DNA of 44,619 bases, taken from positions 1-44,619 of the forward strand of contig JWZX01002861.1 in assembly GCA_001275005.1 (NCBI GenBank). The letters are read 5' to 3'. This stretch comes from Chrysochromulina tobinii (lineage: Eukaryota; Haptophyta; Prymnesiales; Chrysochromulinaceae). The translations under genes were made by a program, and so were the position numbers. Under the pieces are notes generated by a model. It saw nothing but the letters and a program-made list of their open reading frames with translations, was not told the origin of the DNA and searched no databases. Of the stretch, positions 9,298 through 18,998 are shown piece after piece. Position 1 is the first letter of the stretch; each line of letters opens with the position of its first letter.

Positions 9298-12200
9298 ATG
9301 ATGCAACAGCGCACTCGACAAGTCGACACCGGCGGTGCGCGCGTGGAATGGGTCTCCCTCAATGATGACAGCCCTGCTGCTGGCGCTTCTGATCCGAATC
9401 TCTCGCCAACTGTGGCGGACATCATGCGCCGCACCGTCGACGAGCTTCGTGAGATCTCCCAGGCCGGATCGGCCAACGGCTCACCTACTGGCATGGGCGC
9501 CGGTGCGGCAATCGGCGACATGTCGTACGCTGCCGTGCACGATGCCCTGCAGCAAGCAGCGCGGGCCTCGCGGCTATCGAAAGAGGCACACGCTGGCCTT
9601 TCGATGTCGCCCTCGCCATCCTCGTCGTCGACGGCCGCGGCAGGCCGCAATCTTCGCCCGCCCTCGCAGCCGGGTCGCCGCCAGAACCCAAGACCAGCAA
9701 AGCCCGGCGCTGCGGCTCTTAGCGGCCGCAACACCAGCCCTGGTGCTGCCGCCGCCGAGCCACCACCGCCCACTGCTGCCACCAGCGACGACACGCCGGC
9801 GAGCGCCAGCAGCGCTGACGCCAGCCTGCTCGAGGAAATGAGCCGCAATCCCATACACGACTGGGGCCGGCGTGGCAGTGGGTCGCCTCCCGCGCTCGGT
9901 CTGACCTCCTGCGCAGCGGCGTCGCTCGGCTATCTGTCCACGGCGGCGGCAGCGGCGGCGGCCGCGAGAGCCCCCCACAGTGCCCACCATCTGAATACGG
10001 GCGGCTTCAACCCGCAGGTGAGCGTCCCAGTCGACGCGGCCGCGAGAGCCCCCCACAGTGCCAACCATCTGAATACAGGCGGCTTCAACCCGCAGGTGAG
10101 CGTCCCACTCGACGCGCTCTCCGACACGAGCACCTCTGTAGTGAGCACGCCCGCGTGCAGCAGCGGCGCGGCAGGCACGGGCACCTTTTATCGACACTGC
10201 AGCAGCAGCCGGTATGGCGGCGGCTTGATGGCCACTGGAACGGCGGGCGCGAGCAGAGCGGCGGCCGTCGGCGGGAGCGGCACATCGAGCGGGCGCGCTT
10301 CCCCAGGCGCTTCCCCAGGCGTTAGCAGCGCCTCGCCTCCGTCTCTGCGCCGCCTCGAGTCGGGCGCTCACGTCGACTATCGCGCCAACGCCGCGCGGCT
10401 CGCGCACCGTGCGCCCTCGCCGGCCGCCGCCCCCTCGTGCACGGCCTCATGCAGCGCCTCATGTAGCGCCTCGCCGCGGGGGCCTGTGCCGATCGAGAGT
10501 CGCGCACCGTGGATGGACCCTCGCTCGCGCTATAGGCCTGCGATGCCGTACCCCATGCCGCTGCCTGCGCCGATGATGCAGCCGCCACCCATGCTTCCCC
10601 TCGCTTCCGGTGGTACGCCCGCTCCCGCGCCCGTGGGCATCCTCAAGCGCCAGCCAGGCACGCCGCCGTCGGCCACTCCCCTCGTGTCGAGCAACTCGTC
10701 GCCCGATCTCCGCGATCTCCGAGATCTCGCCGGAGATTGGGAGCAAACCCTCAACACCTCGGTTCGCTTCGCGCCGCGAGGGCTCGAGCCACTTCCGCGC
10801 TCGCCACAACGCTCGCCACAACGCTCACCACAACGCTCACCACAACGCTCGCCACCGCCGGTGGTGCCGCCGCCGCCCACGCCATCTCTGGGTTTGCGCC
10901 GCTCTGAGTCGGAAGCGTTCGCAGTCGTTCGCCGCGCAGAGAGGCTCAGCCGAGAGAGAGATGAGGCTGAGCCCGACATGACGCAGGCGCTCCTCGTGGC
11001 AGACCACGGGCTCGGCTCGACGATCGACGTGGAGCGACGGAGGCAGGCGCGGGAGCGAGCTTCCAAGTCGCTCCGTCGCTGGGTCGACTACTGCACCACG
11101 CAGCTGCGCCAGTCCGCACTGCACCTGCGCTGCGACATCCATTTCCAGGCGGTCCGGATCGCGTCGCTCTGGCAACGCTGGCGGCGTGAGGTCGCCGGCG
11201 CGAAGGATCGGCAGCGCAAGGTACTCACACAGCTCAAGGTGTCACACGGCGCCGAGATGAGCGCAGAGGCGTCCGCGGTCCTTCGTCATCGGGCGCTCTT
11301 CTGGATGCTGCAGGGGCTGCTGCCCGCGTCGATGCGTGTGCGGGCGGCCGCCCTGCGCGCCTGGGAGCGCTCGGGTGCCTCGTCGGATTCGATCGGCCAT
11401 CCGCGGGGCGAAGACCTCACGCTGCAGACTCTCGCCCACCAGCTGCGCCGCAAGCTGTCTATGACCCTTGCCGACTGGCTCGGGATTGCGGTCAACATCA
11501 AGCGCCAGAAGCTACGCGGCCTCACAAGCGCACGCACGCGCAAAGCCTTTCGGCTGCTCTCGCCACGGTACACAGCCTTCATTGCGTGGCAGTCCTTTGC
11601 CGCCATGATGCGCGCGTTCCGCTCCCGCCTCGGCGCCGGCGTGGGCAGCTTTGAGCGGCATGCACTCTTGTTCGCGTTCAGCACGTGGGCCGAGCGTGTC
11701 GCGGACGGGTACGCTACGCACTGCACGTACGTCGACGCCGCGGCGCGGCTGCTCAACCTCTCGACGCGTGGCGCGTGGAGCGCGTGGCTCGAAGCGCTCG
11801 AGGCGGCGCGTCAGACGCGCGTGATGGAGAAGATGACGAGGCTCGCTTTCCTCTTCGAGATTGGCCGTGGCTGGCGCTCCTGGATGGAGACTGCCACCGC
11901 CTACGCGGCCGCGTTCGCCGCGGCACGCCAATCGCTGCGCGTGTGGACGCACGGCGCGCTACTGCTGTGCTGGCAGCGCTGGGACGGCGTCGTCAAGGCC
12001 GCCGAGACGCCACGCCAGGCGCTCCGTTGCTGGCTGAACGCGTCGCTCCTTCGGGCGTTGCACGCTTGGATCGCCGAGGCGCGTATGGTGCGCACCGTAG
12101 ATGGCCCCGCACGCGCGGCACTGCTGTGCGCGCTCCATCGCGGTGTGGGCGCCGGCTTCCGCACGTGGGCGCAGCAGAGCGCACGCCACGTGGCCACGCG

Positions 12201-15200
12201 TCGGGCCGTGCACATGATGCTCGACGGGCACCGGCTGACCGCCCTGCAGCGGCTTCGCGAGTACACCCAGGCGCGCATGGAGACGGAGCTCGGGCTCATT
12301 TCACGCACGCAGGGCGTCGTGCGCCTGCGCCTGCGCCTCGCTCTGAGCCAGTGGGTCGCGATGCACGCGCTCGTGCTCGAGGCTCTCATGCTGCGTCGCG
12401 CCTTCGGCCAGTTTGTGCAGATGGCGCTGGCGACGGCGTGGCGCACGTGGGCAGAGGCGTGGGAGAGACGCGTCGAGCGCCTCGAGATGCTCAGCCACGC
12501 GGCCGGCCGTCTGCGCATGCAAGAGGTGGCGCGAGGATGGCTCCAGTGGCTCGAGGTGGCGATCTTGCGACGCGAATCGATCGCGGTCATGTCCCAGGCC
12601 GCGCGCCGGCTCGCCAACTTCGAGTTAGTTCGCGCTTGGAATGAGCTCGTGGACTTTTCGGTGGTGAGCCGCGAGGTCAAACGCAAGCTCGCGGCGGCTA
12701 TCACGCGCATGCGTACGCTCGAGCTGGGCAATGCGTGGAACGAGATGAAGGAGGTGCTCGGCGTGCAGAGGCAGCAAAAGGCCGACCGTCGGCGTGTGCT
12801 CGGTGCGTTTGCCCATCTGCAGCTGCGCCGGGCATGGAACTCGCTCACGGAGACCACAACGGCGCTCAAGGCGAGCGCCGAGTCGATGCGCCGCGTCACG
12901 TGCGTGCTGCTCCATCGCGACCTCTCGCGTGGATGGGCAACTCTGGTCGCAGTGCTCAAGGCGAACAAGGCGAGCGTCGACTCGATGCGCCACGTCATCC
13001 AGGTCCTGCTTGCGAAAGACCTGTACAGGGCCTGGTCCACGCTCGTCGCAGTGCTCGAGGCGGAGCGTAAGAATTTGGCGGCCCTGCGCACGGTGGTGAT
13101 GGCACTGCGCCACCGTGGCATCTTCCGCTCGTTCCACAGCCTCGCGAGCCACGCCAGCGCGTCCATCGCGCGCCACGACAACGCGCGCATGCTGTTGCAC
13201 CGCCTCGTACACGCCAAGGTGCTCCACTCTGATTGTCGCTGATGGCCACTGATTGCCTCGTCCACGCCAAGGTGTTCCAGGCCTTCACAATGAGTGCCAC
13301 TGAGTGCCACTGATTGCCGCTGAGCTGCGACCTTCGTGACGCTCTTCACACCTTCGTGACGCTCTTCACACCTTCGTGACGCTCTTCACACCTTCGTGAC
13401 GCTCTTCACAGGTGCTCCAGGCCTTCACATCGTGGGCGGGCGGCTCGAAGCAGAGCTTGCACGCCGCGAGCTGCGGTCGGAACGCGCTGCAGCGGCTGCT
13501 TTCACAGCAACTGCTCGGTGGTTGGACGCTGTGGAAGGTGAACGTGACGATGCGCGCACGCGCGCTCGCCCTAGTGCGCCGCGTGCTCAACCGCGGCCTA
13601 TGGCATGCATTCACCCGCTGGCACGAAACCGCCTCCAGGCTGGTGGAGACGCTCGGGGCGCTCGAGCTCGTGGTGCGCAAGCTGCGCCACGTCGACCTCT
13701 CCCGCGGCTGGCTCACGTTCACCAGCTTTGCTCGTGAGCATGCGGCCGCCATCGACGCCGTCCGGCATGCCTTCCGTACCATGTTCTGCCTGCGGACTTC
13801 GAAAGCCCTCCGTCACTGGGCAAGCGTCGTGGAGCGCGCGCACCAGCGCCAGGCCATCAAGGACGCCTTGCTACGAATCGGAGGCGTGAAGCTCTGCATT
13901 GGGTGGCGCTGCTGGCGCCTGGCCCTCATGGTGCACCGCCGCCTCTTTTCCGCCTTCGATCGGTGGGCCGGGCGCTTGGAGGGGCACGCGGAGCGCTCAG
14001 CACGGCGCCAGCAGCTGCGCGAGAAGGCCTTCCAACGGCTGCGCTCGATCGAGCTCTCGAAAGCGTGGGAGACGTGGTACACGTATGTCGACGCGCACCT
14101 TTGGGCCATGGACCGCGCACTCACCGTGCTCAAGAAGCTCCAGAACCAGGGCCTCGCGCGTGGCTGGCAGTCATGGTGTACGTATGCGGACCAGCGTGCG
14201 CGCGCTATCGGCCTCATCAGCCGTATCGTGCATGGCCAAAAGGGGGCCGCGTGGCGCACGTGGGCCGATTGGTGGGAGACGCGCGTCGAGCGCCTCGAGA
14301 TGCTCAGCCATGCGGTCGGCCGTCTGCGCATGCAAGAGGTGGCCGCGGCGTGGAACACGTGGCGCAAGGGCGCGAGTGCCCAGCGCGACGCGCGCACGGT
14401 GGCACGTCGCGTGCTCGCGCGCTTGTCGAAGCTGAGCCTCGCCAAGGGCTGGACGACCTACTGCGCCTACGTGGAGGGGGTGGTGCTGCGGCTGTGCGCC
14501 ATGGAGGCGGTGTTGCGCCGCCTGCGCAACCAGCATAGCTCGCGCGCGCTGCTCGCGTGGCGCGCGAATGCCAAGGAGCTCGGGGGCGCTCGCGCGACGG
14601 CGCGAGGGGCCCTCAACCGGTGGCTCCAGAAGCACATGTACCGGGGCCTCCTCGCGTGGCGCTCGTCGTGCGTGCGCGTGCGCTACAACAAGCTCGCCTT
14701 CCGCCGCTGGGTGCGCCACACGCGTGTGCGCGCCTCGGAGCTCGCGGCCGGGCTGAGCGTCTTCGAGAAGAGCGTGCGCCGGCTGCGCATGTGGCACGTG
14801 GCCAAGGGATGGTCGAGATTCGTCGAGATCGTCACGCTTCAGTTGAGGCTCGTTCGCGCGCTCAAGCGTCTGCGCAACGTAGAGCTCGCGCGCTGTGTCG
14901 GCACTTGGCGCTACAATGCTCTTGACAACGTCGAGCAGGCCTCTGCGTATGAGCTCGCGTTTCGTCGGTTACGTCACCTCGAGCTCTCCAAGGGGTTCGT
15001 CAGCTGGGCCACCTACGCCGAGGCCGCCTCGGTGCAGTACCAGCTGCTGCAGGACTCGGTGCACCAGATGCGCGCGGCCCTCTTTGGCGGCGTCGTGGCG
15101 AAATGGCGCGAGCTGGCCGCGACGAGGAAGACGCTTCGACTGATGGCGAAGCGCTTCGACGCGTCGTATCGGCTCAAGGCGTTCGCGTGGGGCGCGTGGC

Positions 15201-17434
15201 TCGAGGTGGTGGACGCGCGTCACGAGGCGCGCGAACGGATGGTCGGCGTGCTCAACAGCCTGGCCATGGTGAAGGTGGGTGCGGCGCTGCGCACGTGGTC
15301 GGCCAACTGCGAGGAGCGTCAGCGGGCGCTCGACGCGCTGCGCACGTCCGCGATGCGCCTGTTCCATCACAAGATGAGCCGCGCGTTCCAGGGGTGGATG
15401 GAGCTCCTCGGCGCGCGTGTGGCGCTCAAGATGGCGGCGCGCGGCTTCACGCACGGCAAGCTGCTCAAGGCCTGGCACCAGTGGACCGAGATCAGCCAGA
15501 TGCTCCGATGGGTGACGTCGATCCTCAACCATCTCTTCTTCTTTGGCGTGAGCAAGGCCCTCCGACAGTGGAACCACTATCTCGAGCAGCGGCGCAATAA
15601 GCTGCGCCGGATGCGAGCCGCGTGGGACCACGCGGCGGTCGCTGCCCTCGAGCATTGGCACCGCCACACCAACTCGATGAAGATAGCACGCCGAGTCGGG
15701 CAACGGATGCTCTCCCGGACGACCGCGCGAGCGCTGCGCACCTGGCGCGAGTTTGCCGGCCTGCGCAACGCGGCGCGTGCGATCGTCTCTCGCGTCCGAT
15801 GCAACGTCGCCTTGCGCGCGCTGCGCACCTGGCGCGACTTTGCCGACGAGTGCGATGCGGCGTACGTGACCCTGTCGCGAGTCTTCAGCCACGTGATCGT
15901 GCGTGCCCTGCGCACGTGGCGCGAGTTCGTGGCCGAGCGCGAGGAGTACCGTGTGGCGATGGCGCGTATGCTTGGCCACGTCGCCTTCTGCGCGCTACGC
16001 ACCTGGAAAGACTTTGCTTCCGAACGCGCCGAGGCCCTGCGTCGCGTCACTCGGGCTCTGGGCGCGTTCATGGGGAAGATCACGTTCAAAGCGTACGGCG
16101 CGTGGCGTGCGGCCGTGCTTCAAGCGAAGGAGGAGCGAGCAGCCGAGAGGGTGCGCCAGGCAGAGATGGCGCGTGCCCTGGCGCAGGCCGCGCTTGAAAA
16201 GGAGCGCGAGGAGGCGTTGAGAGCGTTCGAAGAGGCAGAGCGGGAGCGGCAACGCGTGCTCAAGGAGAAGATGGACGAGGCGGCGGAAGCGCGGCGCAAG
16301 GCGCACGAGGAGGCCGTCGCCGCCACGCAAGCGGCGATGCCTTCGTCGGAGTTCGGCTCGGCCTCATCACGTCTCGTTTCCTTTGGAGAAGGGACGTCGA
16401 ATCGCGTTGTGATTCTATCCGCGCGCCCGCGCACCGTCATGGCGCGCTATGGCAAGGACCTTGGCGATGCAGACGCCGCCGTCGACTTCGCCTTTGCGCG
16501 CACCGGCGGCAGCCGGCCTCTCCGCGGCATCACCATCCCCCGGCCGCGCGGCCGCGCCGTCTCGCCACCGCAGCACGCGTGGAACTCGCACGGTGCCGAG
16601 CTCGCGCAGGACGAGATCAACCGGAGGCGCGTGTGGGCGCAGACGGCGGCGGTCGAGCGCCACGTGGCCGCGCTGCGCTCGGGCGAGCTGCCCTATGATC
16701 CTGATTTGGTACGCCCGATGCCGTTTGGCTCGGGACGGCACTCGGCGGCGCGCGAGGAGGCTCGATTCTACTCCACCTCCGGACGCTCGGTCGCCAGCGA
16801 GCGCGAGGCCGCTCTGCAGCAGCAGATGGATGATTACTTTGCATCGGGCTCACGGCGCGCCTCGGCGCCGTCGCGCTCGACACGGCGCGCCTTTTCGTTC
16901 GAGACGGCGGCCTCACGGCGGCGATCCGCTCTCAAGGCCTCCACCACGGCATATGAGCATGCCTTCCCCGTGGCCGAGGTGGAACAGCCCGAGCAGCCTG
17001 TCGGCTTCGTCAGGGAGCGGGAGATGATCCCACTCCGAGCGGTTGAACAACCCATGTTCACACCGTCGAACTCGTATACGTCGCCGCCGGCGGACACGGT
17101 CGCCGACTACGGACACGCCATCATCTTCCACGTGCCGCGTCCGGCGGATCCCAAAGCCGCCACCGCCACTGGCGCCACCGCCCCCACCGCCACCACGCCG
17201 GCACCGCCACGCCCGACGCCCGCAGCGCCCGCGTCGGCCTCCACCGCGCCCGTGTCCGCGTCGATGTCCGCGTCACTCTCCACACCGCGCCAACCGCCAC
17301 GGACGATTGCGCTGCCGGGCGGCGGGCACGTGGACATCCATGAGTCGGCGGATGGCGCGATCCAGCTCTCGGTGCGCTCGTCGCCCCCGAGCTTAGAGGC
17401 GACGAGTTCTCGGCGGGCCGCGTTTAATCTTTGA
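9298..17434 (+). CDS. giant Sfi1-like centrin-binding repeat protein
   Basis: 2647 residues from exons 9298-13218 and 13412-17434. Sfi1 proteins are long helical rods that bind centrin along W-containing repeats at spindle poles, basal bodies and contractile fibres. Residues 1 to about 570 are low-complexity Ser/Pro/Ala, with a 26-residue tandem duplication and an SPQR run. From about 585 to 2200 I count about 50 repeats of the form [LAV]xx[AG][WFL]xx[WL], for example RGWRSWMETA, TAWRTWAEAW and RALRTWREFA, spaced about 30-35 residues apart. A charged coiled coil (AEMARALAQAALEKEREEA) follows, then a disordered tail. Yeast and human Sfi1 have about half as many repeats. ATG 9298 is the first in frame; the upstream in-frame triplet at 9268 is only GTG. 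The family is clear; the exact cellular structure is inference. Confidence 0.88.
9961..10116 (+). repeat. 78-bp in-frame tandem duplication (possible exitron)
   Basis: Two adjacent 78-bp units (9961-10038 and 10039-10116) differing at three positions. They encode two 26-residue copies containing HLNTGGFNPQVSVP. Each copy contains CCGCAG|GTGAGC, so the segment 10018-10095 begins with GTGAGC, ends with CCGCAG, and is 78 nt in phase 0. Removing it would leave exactly one copy in frame. Confidence 0.9.
10799..10846 (+). repeat. 12-bp tandem repeat x4 (SPQR)
   Basis: Four units of a 12-bp repeat (gctcgccacaac, the later units with one change) encoding an SPQR-type run in the disordered N-terminal part of the Sfi1-like protein. 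The unit is a multiple of three, so copy-number change keeps the frame. Confidence 0.85.
13219..13411 (+). other. intron of Sfi1-like gene holding a copy of the exon junction
   Basis: 193-nt phase-0 intron. Donor GCCAAG|GTGCTC, acceptor CTTCACAG|GTGCTCC. Splicing joins HRLVHAK to VLQAFTSW, continuing the repeat pattern; reading through hits a stop at 13240-13242. Inside, 13255-13289 is a 35-nt near copy of the sequence made by splicing (exon end plus next exon start), differing at about two positions. The 3' part is a 20-bp minisatellite up to the acceptor. Confidence 0.85.
13331..13410 (+). repeat. 20-bp tandem repeat x4 inside the Sfi1-like intron
   Basis: Four identical units (ccttcgtgacgctcttcaca) at 13331-13350, 13351-13370, 13371-13390 and 13391-13410. 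The last unit supplies the A of the splice acceptor AG. Confidence 0.95.
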
Positions 17435-17992
17435 GGCAAAGGCAAGGGGAAAGGAAGGGCACGGGCGGTGCGAAGATGTGCATGTCGAATGTGCATGTTG
17501 TTACAAACGTGGTGCTCGCATGGATGCTGACGTGCCGGCTGCATGTCGCTGTCGGCTCCTTTTATTGAGCCTGTATACTCTTTTGTGTCCCCTGATCGCG
17601 TACTTGTGTGTTGCCCGGACGGGAAGCAGAGGCCGGGCCGGAGCCGCCCTCGCCTCCGGCTCCGCTGAGACGAGAGACGCGGAGAGTAGACGGAGCGTGG
17701 CGCGCGGCGCGGTTTGCGGAGCCGGGGCGCGCGGCGCGGAGCGTCCGCCGACGGCGACGCGTCCCGGCCGCAATGCGCAAACGACGTCGAATGCACGACT
17801 TCCTGACGTGAGGTAGGAACTGTCATCAGGGTGAAACTGAATAATGGATTTTTGTTAGATCTTCTCCTGCCACCTTGAGCTCCATGCTGCTCAGAGCAGC
17901 GCGCAACCAGGCGCGCCTCCAGGCCTTTCTCTGCGCTTCGCCGTGCTCTGGCCCTTCGCGCTTCGGCAGTGTTGACCGGACTTACGCCCGGC
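17435..17992. other. convergent intergenic region, 558 bp
   Basis: Lies between the stop of the Sfi1-like gene (+) and the stop of the leucine-rich-repeat gene (-). Contains a GC-rich stretch (about 17620-17780) and nothing that looks coding on either strand. Probably the two 3' untranslated regions. Confidence 0.5.
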
Positions 17993-18637
17993 TTAGAGAG
18001 GCGTGCTGCGCCTCGGCGCCTGCGTTTTGAGCAGAGGGGGCAATTTGGGCAACGGATAGTAGTGGTCGGGCTTGCGGAAGCCCGAGCGGCTCTGCTCGCT
18101 CCAGCTTGGCTTCAGCTGCGGCGGCAGCTTGAGCAGCTCGACACGGAGGCTCCGGCAGCCCGCGCAGTCCATCTTGATGAGCTTGATGAGCGGCGTGAGA
18201 TCAGGTACGGTCGCGAGCTTGGCACACCAGCTTACGTCCAGAAACTCAAGCGCGAGCAGCGACGAAACACTCGGCGGCAGCGCTTCAAGATTCTCGCACA
18301 TGTTGAGATTGAGGCAGCGAAGCATAGTGAGCGGGAAGAGGTCGGGCAGCGCGATAAGTTGCGTGCTATAGATTAGGCTCAGCTCGACAATGGTTGGGGG
18401 GGCGCTCGCAATCACTTCATGCAAATTTGGTTGCGTCGCCATATCGATTTCTGGCAGGTAGAGCACGATGCGCATCGGTCGCAGCGATTCCGGGGTTGCC
18501 CCAATCGCCTTGATCTCGAGCAGCTTGTTTTCAAAGGCCTTTTTAACTCCGGTCGCCATCACCCCCTGGAGCTCCTCCTCCGGCTTCGGCGGCGGAGGTG
18601 GCGGAGGTGGCTCGGGCGGAGGTGCCTTGGGCGCCAT
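17993..18637 (-). CDS. leucine-rich-repeat protein
   Basis: 214 residues from the ATG at 18637; the longer frame to 18760 opens only with a TTG. The N-terminus is a Pro-rich run (PPPEPPPPPPPPKPEEE), then come four or five leucine-rich repeats of the plant resistance-protein spacing, such as LTMLRCLNLNMCENLEALP and LLALEFLDVSWCAKLATVPD. The C-terminus is short and basic. LRRs are protein-binding surfaces. No kinase, NB-ARC or membrane segment is present, so the partner and pathway are unknown. Dynein-regulatory or ubiquitin-ligase-adaptor LRR proteins are possible relatives, but nothing here decides that. Confidence 0.7.
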   Translation of the reverse strand: MAPKAPPPEPPPPPPPPKPEEELQGVMATGVKKAFENKLLEIKAIGATPESLRPMRIVLYLPEIDMATQPNLHEVIASAPPTIVELSLIYSTQLIALPDLFPLTMLRCLNLNMCENLEALPPSVSSLLALEFLDVSWCAKLATVPDLTPLIKLIKMDCAGCRSLRVELLKLPPQLKPSWSEQSRSGFRKPDHYYPLPKLPPLLKTQAPRRSTPL

Positions 18638-18998
18638 CGAAGGCTCCGCACCGTCCACGGTCGAGAAGAGACGAAGAGGGGTTTGGGAGGGTTGTAACCG
18701 CCGCCTATGAATTTCATAGATGGCGTCGTGCTTTCGCGGACACACCGCGCGCGCTCTCAATTCCGTCTCAAAGGACGGCTCCGCTACCTCCGGTCAACAC
18801 AAGTACTCAGTACTCGCATTCGTGGGCTACAATTGCTAGTGAGGTGAGAGGTCGTGCTCTCCCAGCACGGAGGCAGCAGGGTGATCCCTCCCTCCCCGCT
18901 CGGCGATCGCTGCCCGATGCTGCGGGGCGGATTCCTGCCCTTTTCCCCCACCCGGTCTGCTCAGCTCGGCTCGACCGCGCTGGCCGGTGCTTGCCGGC
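18638..18998. other. intergenic, 361 bp
   Basis: Upstream of the leucine-rich-repeat gene and downstream of the stop of the next minus-strand gene (18999). Open frames exist but look like shadows. Expected to contain the LRR gene promoter. Confidence 0.4.

Noticed and set aside
13260..13300. Alternative acceptor at the internal junction copy (ttccag|gcc)
   Set aside because: It would retain the minisatellite and lose the repeat register; the acceptor at 13411 continues the protein exactly.
11901..13349. 482-residue minus-strand frame inside the Sfi1-like gene
   Set aside because: Ser/Arg/Thr-rich antisense shadow; the plus strand carries the regular W repeats.
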